DNA of 64,000 nt from Zoogloeaceae bacterium (GTDB lineage: Bacteria; Pseudomonadota; Gammaproteobacteria; Burkholderiales; Rhodocyclaceae): assembly GCA_024235595.1 (NCBI GenBank), contig JACKMC010000007.1:1-64000 (forward strand), read 5' to 3'. The translations under genes and the position numbers were made by a program. Below, one piece after another: positions 53,323 through 63,165 of this stretch; the stretch's first letter is position 1; every line of letters begins with the position of its first letter. The notes under the pieces were generated by a model. The model worked only from the letters and a program-made list of their open reading frames with translations, did no database searches and was not told where the DNA came from.

Positions 53323-54549
53323 CTATACCACCCCATCGATCTTGAGCGCTTCGATCTGCGCGGCATCGAAGCCCAATTCGGCCAGCAATTCGTCCGTATG
53401 CTGTCCGAGTTCAGCGCCCGGCCAGTCGGCGCGCCCTGGCGTCGCGCTCAGCTTCGGCACGATTCCGGGCGTTGCAAAAGTAGTCCCGTCGGGCAACGAT
53501 GTCGACAACAACATCTCCCGCGCGAGATACTGCGGATCGGAAAACATGTCCGCAACCGAGTAAATGTGGGTGCTCGGGACCCCCGCCGCCTTGAGCACGG
53601 TCAATACGTGTTCGGCATCGTGACGTCCAACCCACTCGTCAATCACCGCATAGAGCTCGGCGGCGCGGGCATCGCGCCCCGCGTTGTCGGCCAGGGTCGC
53701 GTCTTCGGCCAGGTCGGAACGGCCGATCGCATGCATCAGGCGCATGAATATGGCATCTCCGTTGGCGCCGACGATGACATGCTTCGCGTCGCGGGTGGTG
53801 TGGGTATTCGACGGTGTGATGCCCGGCATGACGTTGCCGGTGCGCTCACGCACGAAACCGAAAACATCGAACTCGGGCACCATGCTCTCCATCATCGCGA
53901 ACACCGCTTCGTAGAGCGCCACGTCGACCACCTGGCCCTCGCCGCCCTTTACCTCGCGTGCGCGCAGCGCCATCAGCGCCCCCATCGCGGCCCACAGCGC
54001 CGCGATCGAATCACCGATCGAGATACCGGTCTTGACCGGTGGCCGGTCGGCATAGCCGGTGATGTAGCGCAGCCCGCCCATCGACTCGCCGATCGCGCCG
54101 AAGCCGGGCTGATCCTTCATCGGCCCGGTCTGGCCGAAGCCCGAAAGCCGCACCATGACGAGCCGCGGATTCAGCGCATGCAACGCCTCCCAGCCAAGGC
54201 CCAGCTTTTCCATCACCCCGGGACGGAAGTTCTCGACGAGGATGTCGGCGGAGCCGATCAGGCGCCGCGCGATTTCAACACCTCGCGCATCCTTGAGGTC
54301 GAGGGTCAGGGATTTCTTGTTGCGCGCCTGGACATACCACCACAGCGAGGTTCCATCCTGGAGCTTGCGCCACTTGCGAAGGGGATCGCCGCCCCTGGGC
54401 GACTCGATCTTGATCACCTCGGCCCCGAACTCCGCCAGGATGCGGGTGCAGAAGGGGCCGGCGATCAAGGTGCCGAACTCGATCACCCGCACGCCAGCGA
54501 GCGGACGCTCCGGCGACTGCCCGGGCGATCCGGCCTTGGCCGTCGTCAT
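53323..54549 (-). CDS. Class III (CaiB/BaiF) CoA-transferase
   Basis: About 408 residues. LAGVRVIEFGTLIAGPFCTRILAEFGAEVIKIE is the family N-terminus, NKKSLTLDLKD and VENFRPGVMEKLGLG follow, and the catalytic Asp sits in SIGDSIAALWA near residue 170. It transfers CoA between carboxylic acids (formyl-CoA/oxalate, carnitine or succinyl-CoA types); the substrate cannot be told. ATG at 54549 begins 32 bases after recR on the same strand. Confidence 0.9.
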   Translation of the reverse strand: MTTAKAGSPGQSPERPLAGVRVIEFGTLIAGPFCTRILAEFGAEVIKIESPRGGDPLRKWRKLQDGTSLWWYVQARNKKSLTLDLKDARGVEIARRLIGSADILVENFRPGVMEKLGLGWEALHALNPRLVMVRLSGFGQTGPMKDQPGFGAIGESMGGLRYITGYADRPPVKTGISIGDSIAALWAAMGALMALRAREVKGGEGQVVDVALYEAVFAMMESMVPEFDVFGFVRERTGNVMPGITPSNTHTTRDAKHVIVGANGDAIFMRLMHAIGRSDLAEDATLADNAGRDARAAELYAVIDEWVGRHDAEHVLTVLKAAGVPSTHIYSVADMFSDPQYLAREMLLSTSLPDGTTFATPGIVPKLSATPGRADWPGAELGQHTDELLAELGFDAAQIEALKIDGVV

Positions 54550-54581
54550 GCCCGCCTCCGTATCCGTCGGGCTGCATGCAT

Positions 54582-55175
54582 TCAGACGGCCCGCCTCTCG
54601 ATCAGGGCCTGCGCGATCGTTCCCGAATCGGTATGTTCGAGCTCGCCGCCCACGGGCACCCCGCGGCTCAGGCGGCTGACCTTGATCCCCCTGGCGTGCA
54701 GCAGTTCGGATACCAGGTGAGCGGTTGCCTCGCCCTCGTTGGTGAAATTGGTCGCCAGCACCACTTCGGACACCACTCCGTCGGTGGCACGCGCCATGAG
54801 CTTGTCGAGCTTGAGCTCGCGTGGGCCGATCCCGTCGAGCGGCGAGAGCCGCCCCATGAGCACGTAGTACAGCCCGCCGTATGCCTGTGTCTGCTCGATC
54901 ATCGCCAGATCGGCCGGCATTTCGACCACGCACAGCAGGCTCGCGTCGCGGTGCGGATTGGCGCAGCGCTGGCAGATCTCCTCCTCGCTGAAGGTATTGC
55001 AACGACTGCAATGTTGCAGCACCGCGAGCGCATGCGAAAGCGCGCCCGCGAGCCGCGCAGCGCCCTTCTGGTTGCGCTGCAGGAGGTGATAGGCCATCCG
55101 CTGGGCGGACTTCGGCCCCACACCGGGCAGGCAGCGCAAGGATTCGATCAGCTCATCGAGACTGGATGGAGACAT
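54582..55175 (-). CDS. recR: Recombination protein RecR
   Basis: A 197-residue protein with the full family layout: helix-hairpin-helix LRCLPGVGPKSAQRMAYHLL, a four-cysteine zinc motif (CSRCNTF...CQRC near residue 57), the Toprim domain (LLCVVEMPADLAMIEQT, ATNFTNEGEATAHLV) and a C-terminal Walker-B-like part. It works with RecF/RecO to load RecA on gapped DNA. It is 72 bases downstream of ybaB. Confidence 0.97.
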   Translation of the reverse strand: MSPSSLDELIESLRCLPGVGPKSAQRMAYHLLQRNQKGAARLAGALSHALAVLQHCSRCNTFSEEEICQRCANPHRDASLLCVVEMPADLAMIEQTQAYGGLYYVLMGRLSPLDGIGPRELKLDKLMARATDGVVSEVVLATNFTNEGEATAHLVSELLHARGIKVSRLSRGVPVGGELEHTDSGTIAQALIERRAV

Positions 55176-55247
55176 TGGCGCCCATGGCGAGGCTTGCAGG
55201 GACGGGACCTTGACGGTTCACGCAAGGCCCCGCGGGATAGAACGGGA

Positions 55248-55571
55248 TCAAAACGGCAGTTTCATGCCCGGCGGCAGATTGAGACCCGAAGTGAAGCCGG
55301 CCATCTTTTCCTGGGTGGTGGCCTCGACGCGGCGAACTGCATCGTTCACCGCCGCGGCCAGCAGATCTTCGAGCATCTCCTTGTCATCCATCACCGACGG
55401 ATCGATGGTAACCCGACGCACATCGTGCTTGCAGGTCATCTGCACTTTCACCATGCCGGCACCGGACTGGCCTTCGACCTCGATCTCGGCCAGCGCGTCC
55501 TGCATCTTCTTCATGTTTTCCTGCATTTGCTGGGCCTGTTTCATCAGCCCGGCGATTCCGCCTTTCATCAT
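55248..55571 (-). CDS. ybaB: YbaB/EbfC nucleoid-associated protein
   Basis: A 107-residue DNA-binding protein. GIAGLMKQAQQMQENMKKMQ is the N-terminal coiled helix, and VTIDPSVMDDKEMLEDLLAAAVNDAVRRVE the conserved C-terminal half. Dimers bind DNA as a nucleoid component. ATG at 55571, with AGGA 5 bases upstream, is preferred over an in-frame start 11 codons earlier. It is 29 bases downstream of dnaX. Confidence 0.95.
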   Translation of the reverse strand: MMKGGIAGLMKQAQQMQENMKKMQDALAEIEVEGQSGAGMVKVQMTCKHDVRRVTIDPSVMDDKEMLEDLLAAAVNDAVRRVEATTQEKMAGFTSGLNLPPGMKLPF

Positions 55572-55600
55572 GGCAATCCTGCTCCGATTGGTTTGAAGAT

Positions 55601-57544
55601 TCAAAGAGGCTTGACCGACTCTTCCAGCAAGGTCGCGTCAAACCGTTCGATAAGCTCACGCACGAATGGATCCTTTTCGAGCGACGCCACGGCCGCCGCA
55701 TGACGCACGGCACGCTCTGCCTGGTCGCGCTGCGCCGGAGTCACGCCTTCGATGTCGCCCACCTCGATGCTCACCCGCAGTGGCGCGCCGAAATGATCCG
55801 ACAGTTCGGCCTGCAGCTTCTCGGAGATTCCACGGTTGAGCTGCAGCAGGTGACGATGAGCGCTGGAGAGCCGCAACACCATCGCCCCGGGGCTCCGATC
55901 GATGAGCTCGCAGTGCTGGGCGAGTTCGCGCACCAGCCCCCCCAGCCCGAGAGCCCGGATAAGCCCGTGCCAGTCGTCCTCTGCCGCCTGGCCCGAGCCG
56001 GGCGGAGGTCGGGCTGGCGTATCCGCATCGCGGTCCGGCGAAGCCGCTGCGCTCCGCCCCGGCACGACCGCGTGCGCGGCCTGCGCCGCACCGCTCGACC
56101 CGGCGCGCCGGTCGGCGTCGGGTTCCGCGGGGACATCACTGCCCGAACCATACCCTTCCCAAACGGCCGCCCCGACCATGGCCTCTTCAGGAAGATCTTC
56201 CCAGGGTGGCGTCGCTGCATGCGGCCCGGCCGGCGAAGCCGGCTCGGTCGCCAGCGCCCTGGATTCCGAAGGCGGCGCCGCGGTCCCGCTCGAAGCATCC
56301 GCCTGGCCCGCCGGGGCCTGGCCTCGTGCTGCCGCCGTCGGCACCGACGCCGAGGGCTGCTCGACCGCGCCACGCGGTGAGGACTTCGGCCCCGGCATCG
56401 CACGCGCCTGTCCGCGACCTCCGGAATCGAGGCTGATCGCATCGTCGCCGAGCGGTGCCGGCTGCTCGGGCCTGAAGGCGACCAGACGCAGCAGGGTCAT
56501 CGTGAAACCTGCAAACTCGTCTGGCGCAAGCGACAGCTCGTTCCTTCCGTGAATCGCGATCTGGTAGGCAAGCTGCAGGAATTCGGGCGCGAAGATCTGC
56601 GCGTAGCGGGCCAGCCGGGCGCGTTCGTACTCGTCGGCGACTGCGCCTGGCGCGAGCTGCACCACGGCCACCCGCTGCAGCAGCGAGGCCAGCGACTGCA
56701 ACGCCGCATCGAAAGACAGGCTGCGCGCTTCCATCTGGTCTGCTACCGCGAGCATGGTCGCAGCGTCCGCCGCATCGAGGGCGTCGAGAATCTCGAACAG
56801 GTGATCGTCGCCAACTGTGCCGAGCATGTCGATCACCTGGCCTTCCATGACCTTGCCGGCGCCGTGTGCAATCGCCTGGTCCAGCAGCGACAGCGCATCG
56901 CGCATCGAGCCATTCGCCGCCTTCGCCAGATGCCTCAGGGCGCCGGGCTCGAACTCGACCTCTTCGGCCTCGAGCAGCTTTTGCAGATGCTCGATGATGT
57001 GCACTTGCGGCATCTGCTTGAGATTGAACTGCAGGCAGCGCGACAGCACGGTGACCGGGATCTTCTGCGGGTCGGTGGTGGCGAGGATGAACTTGACGTG
57101 CTCGGGCGGCTCTTCGAGCGTCTTGAGCATCGCGTTGAAGGCATGGCCGGTGAGCATATGCACTTCATCGATCATGTAGACCTTGAAGCGGCCCTGCACC
57201 GGCGCATAGACCGCCTTGTCGAGCAGCGCCGCCATGTCATCGACACCGCGATTGGAAGCCGCATCCATCTCGACGTAGTCAGGAAAGCGATCGGCGTCGA
57301 TCGCCAGGCAGGCATCGCATCGATTGCACGGCGTGGCGGTCACGCCGGTCTCGCAATTGAGGGACTTGGCGAGTATCCGCGAGATCGTCGTCTTGCCAAC
57401 CCCGCGCGTACCTGTGAACAGGTAGGCATGGTGCAATCGGCCGGTCCCGAGCGCGTGGCTCAAGGCCCGCACAACGTGCTCCTGCCCGACCAGGGTCTCG
57501 AAGCTCTTGGGGCGCCACTTGCGGGCCAGCACTTGATAGGACAT
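55601..57544 (-). CDS. dnaX: DNA polymerase III subunits gamma/tau
   Basis: About 647 residues. MSYQVLARKWRPKSFETLVGQEHV opens the AAA+ clamp-loader domain, TGTRGVGKTT is Walker A, CNRCDAC part of the zinc module, YMIDEVHML Walker B and SRCLQFNLK sensor 1. A low-complexity Ala/Pro/Ser-rich linker (about 385-535) joins the tau C-terminal domain. It loads the sliding clamp and bridges polymerase and helicase. Start at 57544; an ATG three codons earlier is possible. It heads dnaX-ybaB-recR. Confidence 0.96.
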   Translation of the reverse strand: MSYQVLARKWRPKSFETLVGQEHVVRALSHALGTGRLHHAYLFTGTRGVGKTTISRILAKSLNCETGVTATPCNRCDACLAIDADRFPDYVEMDAASNRGVDDMAALLDKAVYAPVQGRFKVYMIDEVHMLTGHAFNAMLKTLEEPPEHVKFILATTDPQKIPVTVLSRCLQFNLKQMPQVHIIEHLQKLLEAEEVEFEPGALRHLAKAANGSMRDALSLLDQAIAHGAGKVMEGQVIDMLGTVGDDHLFEILDALDAADAATMLAVADQMEARSLSFDAALQSLASLLQRVAVVQLAPGAVADEYERARLARYAQIFAPEFLQLAYQIAIHGRNELSLAPDEFAGFTMTLLRLVAFRPEQPAPLGDDAISLDSGGRGQARAMPGPKSSPRGAVEQPSASVPTAAARGQAPAGQADASSGTAAPPSESRALATEPASPAGPHAATPPWEDLPEEAMVGAAVWEGYGSGSDVPAEPDADRRAGSSGAAQAAHAVVPGRSAAASPDRDADTPARPPPGSGQAAEDDWHGLIRALGLGGLVRELAQHCELIDRSPGAMVLRLSSAHRHLLQLNRGISEKLQAELSDHFGAPLRVSIEVGDIEGVTPAQRDQAERAVRHAAAVASLEKDPFVRELIERFDATLLEESVKPL

Positions 57545-57880
57545 GGGCGCCATTCTATCAGGCCGGATGCCCAAGCTGCGCGCCCTGCAGCGACGCATGA
57601 TCGGGCGAGTCCATCAATTGCATCCCCGCTTTCAATTGGCCTCGGCTATCACCGCTCCCTACCGCTCGGCACTGGAACGGAGAACTCAAGGATGCGCTCA
57701 CTTCTCGGCCGCAGCGCGAGCGCCATGGAAGCGTCGCGCCCACTTCGCAAGGCCGGTCACATCGATAACCCAACCCTATCGAGAACATTTTATTATTGAA
57801 TTGGAACTATCAGAGACGCCCGCCGATACTGTCGACGTCAGGGATCCGGAGGTCGGATTCCAGCCTTCGAGGACACGAAC
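57545..57880. other. 336-base divergent intergenic region between dnaX and the ZIP gene
   Basis: Short open frames here are unsupported. An AT-rich patch at 57784-57812 could serve a promoter toward the ZIP gene, and the part next to 57545 should hold the dnaX promoter. No dyad resembling a Zur site was recognised. Confidence 0.4.
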
Positions 57881-58771
57881 ATGGTTGCAAGAATCGCTCG
57901 TCTGCATGCCCAAGCGGTGACCCCTTCCGGGGCGTTGCGGGTCGTCGCCGGCTGGCTGATTGCCCTGACCGGTCTTGCTGTTCTCGGTTCGGAGCTCATC
58001 GACCATCTCGCCGCGGCCGAGGGGCCGCTCTCCACCGCCATTTCCGGAGGTGCGATGGCGGCAACCGCAACCGCTCTGGGTGCCGTGCCGCTGCTCGTGA
58101 TGCGCAGGATCAGTGCCGGCGTGCAGGCCATGCTGCTAGGGTTTGGAGCGGGCGTGATGCTCGCGGCAAGCATATTTTCGTTGCTCATCCCGGCGCTCGC
58201 CGCAGCCCAGGCACAGGCCACCTCGAGCGCCGAAGCGGCCGTGCTGGTCGCCATCGCGCTTGGCGCAGGTGCGGCCCTGCTCCTTGCGATGGACCGCACC
58301 CTGCCCCACACGCACACGCCGGACGGCAACAGATCGGCCACGGCCGTGTGGCTCTTTGTCTTCGCAATTGCAGTGCACAACATTCCCGAGGGCCTGGCGA
58401 TCGGCGTCGCCAGTAATTCCGCAGGCAGCGCCAACGCGGTGGCGACAGGCATTTCGCTGCAGAACGTGCCGGAGGGGCTGATCATCGCGATCGCCCTCGC
58501 CACCGCAGGCTATTCGCGCGCCCTCGCCTTCGCGGTCGCCGCCGGGTCAGGCTTGATCGAACCGGTCGCGGCGGTGCTCGGCTCGCTGATGGTGGCAAAC
58601 TCGGAAGCGCTGCTGCCATGGGGGCTGGCTGGCGCGGCCGGCGCGATGCTTTTCGTCGTCAGCCACGAAATCATTCCCGAATCACATCGCCAAGGGCACG
58701 AAACCCTTGCCACCAGCGGACTGATCGTCGGTTTTGTAACGATGTTGCTGATGGATCGCATGCTCGGCTGA
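57881..58771 (+). CDS. ZIP-family metal transporter (GufA/ZupT type)
   Basis: A 296-residue inner-membrane protein with about eight helices. AVHNIPEGLAIGV and SLQNVPEGLIIAIAL are the two metal-site helices, and FVVSHEIIPESHRQGHE is the downstream His/Glu motif. It imports divalent metals, most often zinc. A short HTHTPDGN stretch in the cytoplasmic loop may bind metal. GAGGA about 8 bases before the ATG supports the start. A bidirectional terminator follows at 58792. Confidence 0.9.
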   Translation: MVARIARLHAQAVTPSGALRVVAGWLIALTGLAVLGSELIDHLAAAEGPLSTAISGGAMAATATALGAVPLLVMRRISAGVQAMLLGFGAGVMLAASIFSLLIPALAAAQAQATSSAEAAVLVAIALGAGAALLLAMDRTLPHTHTPDGNRSATAVWLFVFAIAVHNIPEGLAIGVASNSAGSANAVATGISLQNVPEGLIIAIALATAGYSRALAFAVAAGSGLIEPVAAVLGSLMVANSEALLPWGLAGAAGAMLFVVSHEIIPESHRQGHETLATSGLIVGFVTMLLMDRMLG

Positions 58772-58791
58772 AATCACGGCACGGTCCAAAG

Positions 58792-58825
58792 AAAAATGGC
58801 GCCACTCGATCGTGGCGCCATTTTT
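58792..58825. terminator. Bidirectional Rho-independent terminator
   Basis: A 14-bp perfect stem (AAAAATGGCGCCAC at 58792-58805 and its complement at 58812-58825) with a 6-base loop has A-runs on the left and T-runs on the right. It can stop the ZIP transcript from the left and the SRP RNA from the right. Confidence 0.93.
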
Positions 58826-58832
58826 CATGTTC

Positions 58833-58938
<106 letters not shown>

Positions 58939-58981
58939 GAATTGTACCAACTATGGCGAAACGGTGCGCTGGAAATGCCGA

Positions 58982-59644
58982 TCAGCCCGCCGGCTCCAGA
59001 TCATGAAGCCTGCTCCGTGCCGCTTCGAGGATCTCGGCGGGTTCGCGTAGTGCCGCGTCGAAGGCGATGCGCCGGCGATCGCCGGCCTCGTCGACAAGAT
59101 CCGCGCCTTCGACGTCGACGCCCAGCACCTTCCATTGGGCAGGCACGAATTCGGCAAGTGCGCGCACACATTCGGACTCGCGGGACAGCGGCAACACCAC
59201 GGGCGGCGTCAGCGCGGGCGCATCGATCCAGCCCATTCTTGCAAAGCCGCCAACCAGGCGTACCCGCGACACCGCGAGCCGGTAGAAGCGAAAGTCGCCC
59301 AGCGAAAGGTAGGAGGCCGCATCCGGCAGATAGCGCATGAAACGGTCGATTGCGCCCGGCGCCAGGGTCACCGGCTCAGCGTCTCCGAGCAGCGTGATGC
59401 GCGGCGCCTCGAGCGGCACCCGGCTCGGCTCCGCCACCATCAGGCTGGCACGCGGATCGCGCTTCAGATTGCGGGTATGTTCGGCCAGATCGCTGAGCAG
59501 GAATAACGGCCGCGCCTCGGCATCGGGCACATAGGGCAGCAGGGTGACGAAGGGATAGCCGGACATCGTCAGCGAGACGGTGCCGAGCGAACCGCTGCCA
59601 CAACGATGCAACAGTTCACGAGCCTGGCGGGGATCGACTCTCAT
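58982..59644 (-). CDS. HugZ-like pyridoxamine-5'-phosphate-oxidase-fold protein
   Basis: About 220 residues. ARELLHRCGSGSLGTVSLTMSGYPFVTLLPYV and LFLLSDLAEHTRNLKRDPRASLMV are the split-barrel FMN/heme-binding half, GDFRFYRLAVSRVRLVGGFARMGWI the rest, and a C-terminal DUF2470-like domain follows. Relatives bind FMN or heme and some degrade heme. The ATG at 59644 is set by the domain start; the longer frame lacks homology. It sits between ffs and rlmB. Confidence 0.85.
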   Translation of the reverse strand: MRVDPRQARELLHRCGSGSLGTVSLTMSGYPFVTLLPYVPDAEARPLFLLSDLAEHTRNLKRDPRASLMVAEPSRVPLEAPRITLLGDAEPVTLAPGAIDRFMRYLPDAASYLSLGDFRFYRLAVSRVRLVGGFARMGWIDAPALTPPVVLPLSRESECVRALAEFVPAQWKVLGVDVEGADLVDEAGDRRRIAFDAALREPAEILEAARSRLHDLEPAG

Positions 59645-59881
59645 AGGGTGTTTCGCAAGTTGGCGTGACGCGACGTGGGATCGGGATTGCCAGTCTAGCG
59701 CCGATGGCGACGCCCTGCCGTTTTGCGTTGCAACAAAATCGCTCCGGCCCCCGCCGATGGATGTGGCGTACGCTATGGATCCGGCCGAACCGGGGCCGGT
59801 CTTCGCCCGCGTGCGGCGATCATTGCTCGATCTTCGAGCCGGGCACCCCAGCCGTGCGCGGCGGCAAGACCGGCACGCGAA

Positions 59882-59907
59882 GCGCGGCCCCGCGAGCGGG
59901 GCCGCGC
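59882..59907 (-). terminator. GC-rich hairpin after rlmB
   Basis: GCGCGGCCCCG (59882-59892) and CGGGGCCGCGC (59897-59907) make a perfect 11-bp stem with a 4-base loop, starting 8 bases past the rlmB stop. A real U-run is lacking, so it may be a Rho-independent-like pause or mRNA-stabilising hairpin. Confidence 0.6.
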
Positions 59908-59915
59908 CGGCACCT

Positions 59916-60659
59916 CTAGCCGCTCCGCTGCCGGCGTGCCTCGAACAGGCAAAGCCCGCTGGCGACCGAGACATTGAGACTCTCGACCGTGCCATACATC
60001 GGGATTCGCGCCAGTTCGTCGCAGGTTTCGCGGGTAAGACGGCGCAGGCCTTCGCCTTCGGCCCCCAGCACCCAGGCCACGGGCCCCTTCTGGTCGATCG
60101 CGTAGATCGACTTCTCCGCCTCGCCGGCCGCGCCGATGGTCCATATGCCAGCCTCCTGCATCTCGCGCAGGCTGCGTGCGAGATTGGTCACCGTCACATA
60201 CGGAACCGTGTCGGCCGCACCGCTGGCAACCTTCATCGCGGTCGCATTAAGGCCGGCCGAGCGGTCCTTTGGCGCAATCACAGCCTGCGCACCGACCGCG
60301 TCGGCGACCCGCAGGCAGGCACCAAGATTGTGCGGGTCGGTGACCCCGTCGAGCACCAGCAGCAGCGCCGGCTCGGAGAGGGTATCGAGCACATCCATGA
60401 GCTTCAGCTCACGGCGACGTCCGTCGACCCGGGCCACAACGCCCTGGTGGCGGTGCGTTCCAACCATCCTTTGCAGGCGGTCGGACTCGGTCGGCGTCAG
60501 CTTGACTCCCGCCTGCTCGGCCTGGTGGATGAGATCCCGCGCCCGAGCGTCGTTTCGATGGGCGTCGACATAGACCTCCAGCACGCCTTCCGGCGTCTGG
60601 CGCATTTTGGAGATAACGGCATGGAAACCGTAGATATAGCGGACGACGTTCTCAGCCAC
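59916..60659 (-). CDS. rlmB: 23S rRNA (guanosine-2'-O-)-methyltransferase RlmB
   Basis: About 247 residues. IYGFHAVISKMRQTPEGVLEVYV is the substrate-binding N-domain. The SpoU/TrmH knot has LLLVLDGVTDPHNLGACLRVADAVGAQAVI, WVLGAEGEGLRRL and IPMYGTVESLNVSVASGLCLFE (motifs 1-3). It methylates G2251 of 23S rRNA. GTG at 60659 overlaps the rnr 3' end by 8 bases, so it is coupled to rnr; a longer frame with no homology is rejected. Confidence 0.95.
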   Translation of the reverse strand: MAENVVRYIYGFHAVISKMRQTPEGVLEVYVDAHRNDARARDLIHQAEQAGVKLTPTESDRLQRMVGTHRHQGVVARVDGRRRELKLMDVLDTLSEPALLLVLDGVTDPHNLGACLRVADAVGAQAVIAPKDRSAGLNATAMKVASGAADTVPYVTVTNLARSLREMQEAGIWTIGAAGEAEKSIYAIDQKGPVAWVLGAEGEGLRRLTRETCDELARIPMYGTVESLNVSVASGLCLFEARRQRSG

Positions 60660-63165
60660 GTTTTCGGCTCTTGCTGGTCTTGCTGGTTGAAGAAGCACCG
60701 GCCTTGCGCGCGGCGCGTGCAGGTTTTGCCGCCGCTGCCGGCTTTGCAAGCGCCTTGCTGGCGCTGGACTTCGTGGTCGAGGCCTTGCGCTTGCCGGTGG
60801 TGGTCCCGGGCCGGGTCTCGGCGGCGACCCTGGGGGCGGCTGCGCAGGCGCCGCGGCGCCCGCCCGCAGGCTTCCCGGCTTGCTCGGCAGCGGGCGGTGC
60901 GGTCCCCTCGCCACGGCCCCGCGCGGTCTTGCCGCTGCGCCGGGTGACCCGTTGCGTCCCTTCGATGAGGCGGAAGTCGATCTTGGTGGTCTCGAGGTCC
61001 ACCCTCACCAACTGCACCCGCACCCGGTCGGAAAGGCGATACGAGGTGCCGCTTCGCTCCCCCAGCAACTCGTGGCGGGTCTCGTCGAAGTGGAAATAGT
61101 CGCTGCCCAGCTCGGAGATATGAATCAGGCCTTCGATGAAAATATCGTCGAGCGCCACGAAGAGGCCGAACGGCACCACCGCCGAAACGCTGCCGGTAAA
61201 TTCCTCGCCGACCTTGTCCTGCATGTAGAAGCACTTCAGCCACGACTCCACGTCGCGCGTCGCCTCGTCGGCACGACGCTCGGTTTGCGAGCAGTGAAGA
61301 CCGATCGCATCCCACTCACCGGGCTCGTAGCGCGCCTTGGCGAGGGCTGCCTTGATGGCGCGATGAACCAGCAGGTCGGGATAGCGGCGAATCGGTGACG
61401 TGAAATGGGTATACGCCTCGTAGGCGAGACCGAAATGACCCACGTTGTCAGGGCTGTAGACCGCCTGCCGCAGGGAACGAAGCATCACCGTCTGCAGCAA
61501 CTGGGCATCGGGCCGGTCCTTGACCTTGTCGAGCAGGCGGGCGTAGTCGGACGCCTTGGGTTCGTCTCCGCCGCCGATGTCGAGCCCGAACTCGCCGAGA
61601 AAACCCCGTAGCCGCTCCAGGCGTTCCAGCGTCGGCCCCTCATGAACCCTGTAGAGGGCAGGCTGCGAACGTGCCTGAAGAAACTCGGAGGCGCACACGT
61701 TGGCGGCCAGCATGCACTCTTCGATGAGGCGGTGGGCATCGTTGCGGCGCTCAGGAACGATCCGCTCGATCTTGCCGTTGTCATCGAAGATCATCCGCGT
61801 TTCGGTGGTCTCGAAGTCGATCGCGCCACGCTTCGCACGCGCTTTCAAGAGCACCCTGAAGAGTTTGTCGAGGTTCTCGAGCTGCGGCAACAGCGGAGCA
61901 AGCTCCTCGCGCATCGCCGGCTCCTTCTCGTAGAGCGCCGCCGCCACCTTGTTGTAGGTCAGTCGCGCATGCGAGAACATCACCGCAGGGTAGAAGCGGT
62001 ACTCCTTGATCGCACCGGTCATCGACAGCGACATGTCACAGACCATGCACAGCCGGTCGACCTCCGGGTTGAGCGAGCATAAGCCGTTGGAAAGCCGCTC
62101 GGGCAACATCGGGATCACCCGCCGCGGGAAGTAGACCGAGTTGCCACGCTCATAGGACTCCCGATCGAGCGGCGAACCGGGCTCGACGTAGTGCGACACG
62201 TCGGCAATCGCCACGATCAGCCGAAACCCGCGCCCCTGGCGTTCGCAGTACACCGCATCGTCGAAGTCGCGCGCCGTCTCGCCGTCGATGGTCACGAGCG
62301 GCAGGTGGCGGATGTCCTCGCGACCGGCGAGATCCTTCTTGCGCACCGCCACCGGCAGCTTGCGGGCCTGCTCCTTGGCTTCGCTCGAGAACTCGAAGGG
62401 CAGGTCGTGCTTGCGAAGCGCAATCTCGATCTCCATCCCCGAGTCGGCGTAGTTGCCGAGCACTTCGACGATCTTGCCGATCGGCTGGGCGAACTTGGTG
62501 GGCTGCTCGATGAGTTCCACCGTGACCACCTGGCCCGCCACCGCCTTCTTGCGCCCCTTGAGCGAGGCTGGCGCGAGCAGGATGTCCTGGGCGATGCGCC
62601 GGTCTTCCGGCACCACGACGAGCACGCCGTGCTGCTCCAGTACCCGACCCACGATGCGCTGCTTGCCGCGCTCGAGGATCTCGACGATCTTCCCTTCGGG
62701 CCGGCCACGGCGGTCGCTGCCGGCGATACGCACGATCACCCGGTCGCCGTGCAGCACTTCGCGCATGGTGCGTGGCCCAAGGAAAACGTCCGGCCCCTTG
62801 TCGTCGCGGATCACGAAGCCGAATCCGTCCGCATGGCCCTGTACCCGCCCCTTGATCAGGTCGGCCTTGTCGGGCAGCAGGCAGTCGCCGCGGCGGTTGC
62901 GCACCAGTTGCCCGTCGCGAACCATCGCACCGAGCCGGCGCGAGAAGAACTCGAGCTCATGTTCGCGGATATCGAGCGCCTCGGCGAGCGCATCCACACT
63001 CATCGGCACCCCACGCTCGGCGAGGATCTGCTCGATGTACTCGCGGCTTGGCAGCGGCTGGTCGTAGCTGGCCGACTCGCGCTCGTAGAACGGGTCCGCG
63101 GCGCGAATCGCGCTTGGCCGACCGCGGCCCCGGCCAGTCTTGTTGTTTTCTTTATTTCGGGACAT
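60652..63165 (-). CDS. rnr: Ribonuclease R
   Basis: About 837 residues. Cold-shock domains (about 65-245) precede the RNB catalytic domain, where TIDGETARDFDDAVYCE holds the metal Asp residues. The S1 domain (GEEFTGSVSAVVPFGLFVAL, about 640-720) follows. The last 100 residues are a Lys/Ala/Ser-rich basic tail. It degrades structured RNA 3' to 5' and matures tmRNA and rRNA. ATG at 63165 is used; a TTG two codons earlier is possible. The start codon abuts the promoter of the neighbouring tRNA. Confidence 0.96.
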   Translation of the reverse strand: MSRNKENNKTGRGRGRPSAIRAADPFYERESASYDQPLPSREYIEQILAERGVPMSVDALAEALDIREHELEFFSRRLGAMVRDGQLVRNRRGDCLLPDKADLIKGRVQGHADGFGFVIRDDKGPDVFLGPRTMREVLHGDRVIVRIAGSDRRGRPEGKIVEILERGKQRIVGRVLEQHGVLVVVPEDRRIAQDILLAPASLKGRKKAVAGQVVTVELIEQPTKFAQPIGKIVEVLGNYADSGMEIEIALRKHDLPFEFSSEAKEQARKLPVAVRKKDLAGREDIRHLPLVTIDGETARDFDDAVYCERQGRGFRLIVAIADVSHYVEPGSPLDRESYERGNSVYFPRRVIPMLPERLSNGLCSLNPEVDRLCMVCDMSLSMTGAIKEYRFYPAVMFSHARLTYNKVAAALYEKEPAMREELAPLLPQLENLDKLFRVLLKARAKRGAIDFETTETRMIFDDNGKIERIVPERRNDAHRLIEECMLAANVCASEFLQARSQPALYRVHEGPTLERLERLRGFLGEFGLDIGGGDEPKASDYARLLDKVKDRPDAQLLQTVMLRSLRQAVYSPDNVGHFGLAYEAYTHFTSPIRRYPDLLVHRAIKAALAKARYEPGEWDAIGLHCSQTERRADEATRDVESWLKCFYMQDKVGEEFTGSVSAVVPFGLFVALDDIFIEGLIHISELGSDYFHFDETRHELLGERSGTSYRLSDRVRVQLVRVDLETTKIDFRLIEGTQRVTRRSGKTARGRGEGTAPPAAEQAGKPAGGRRGACAAAPRVAAETRPGTTTGKRKASTTKSSASKALAKPAAAAKPARAARKAGASSTSKTSKSRKRG

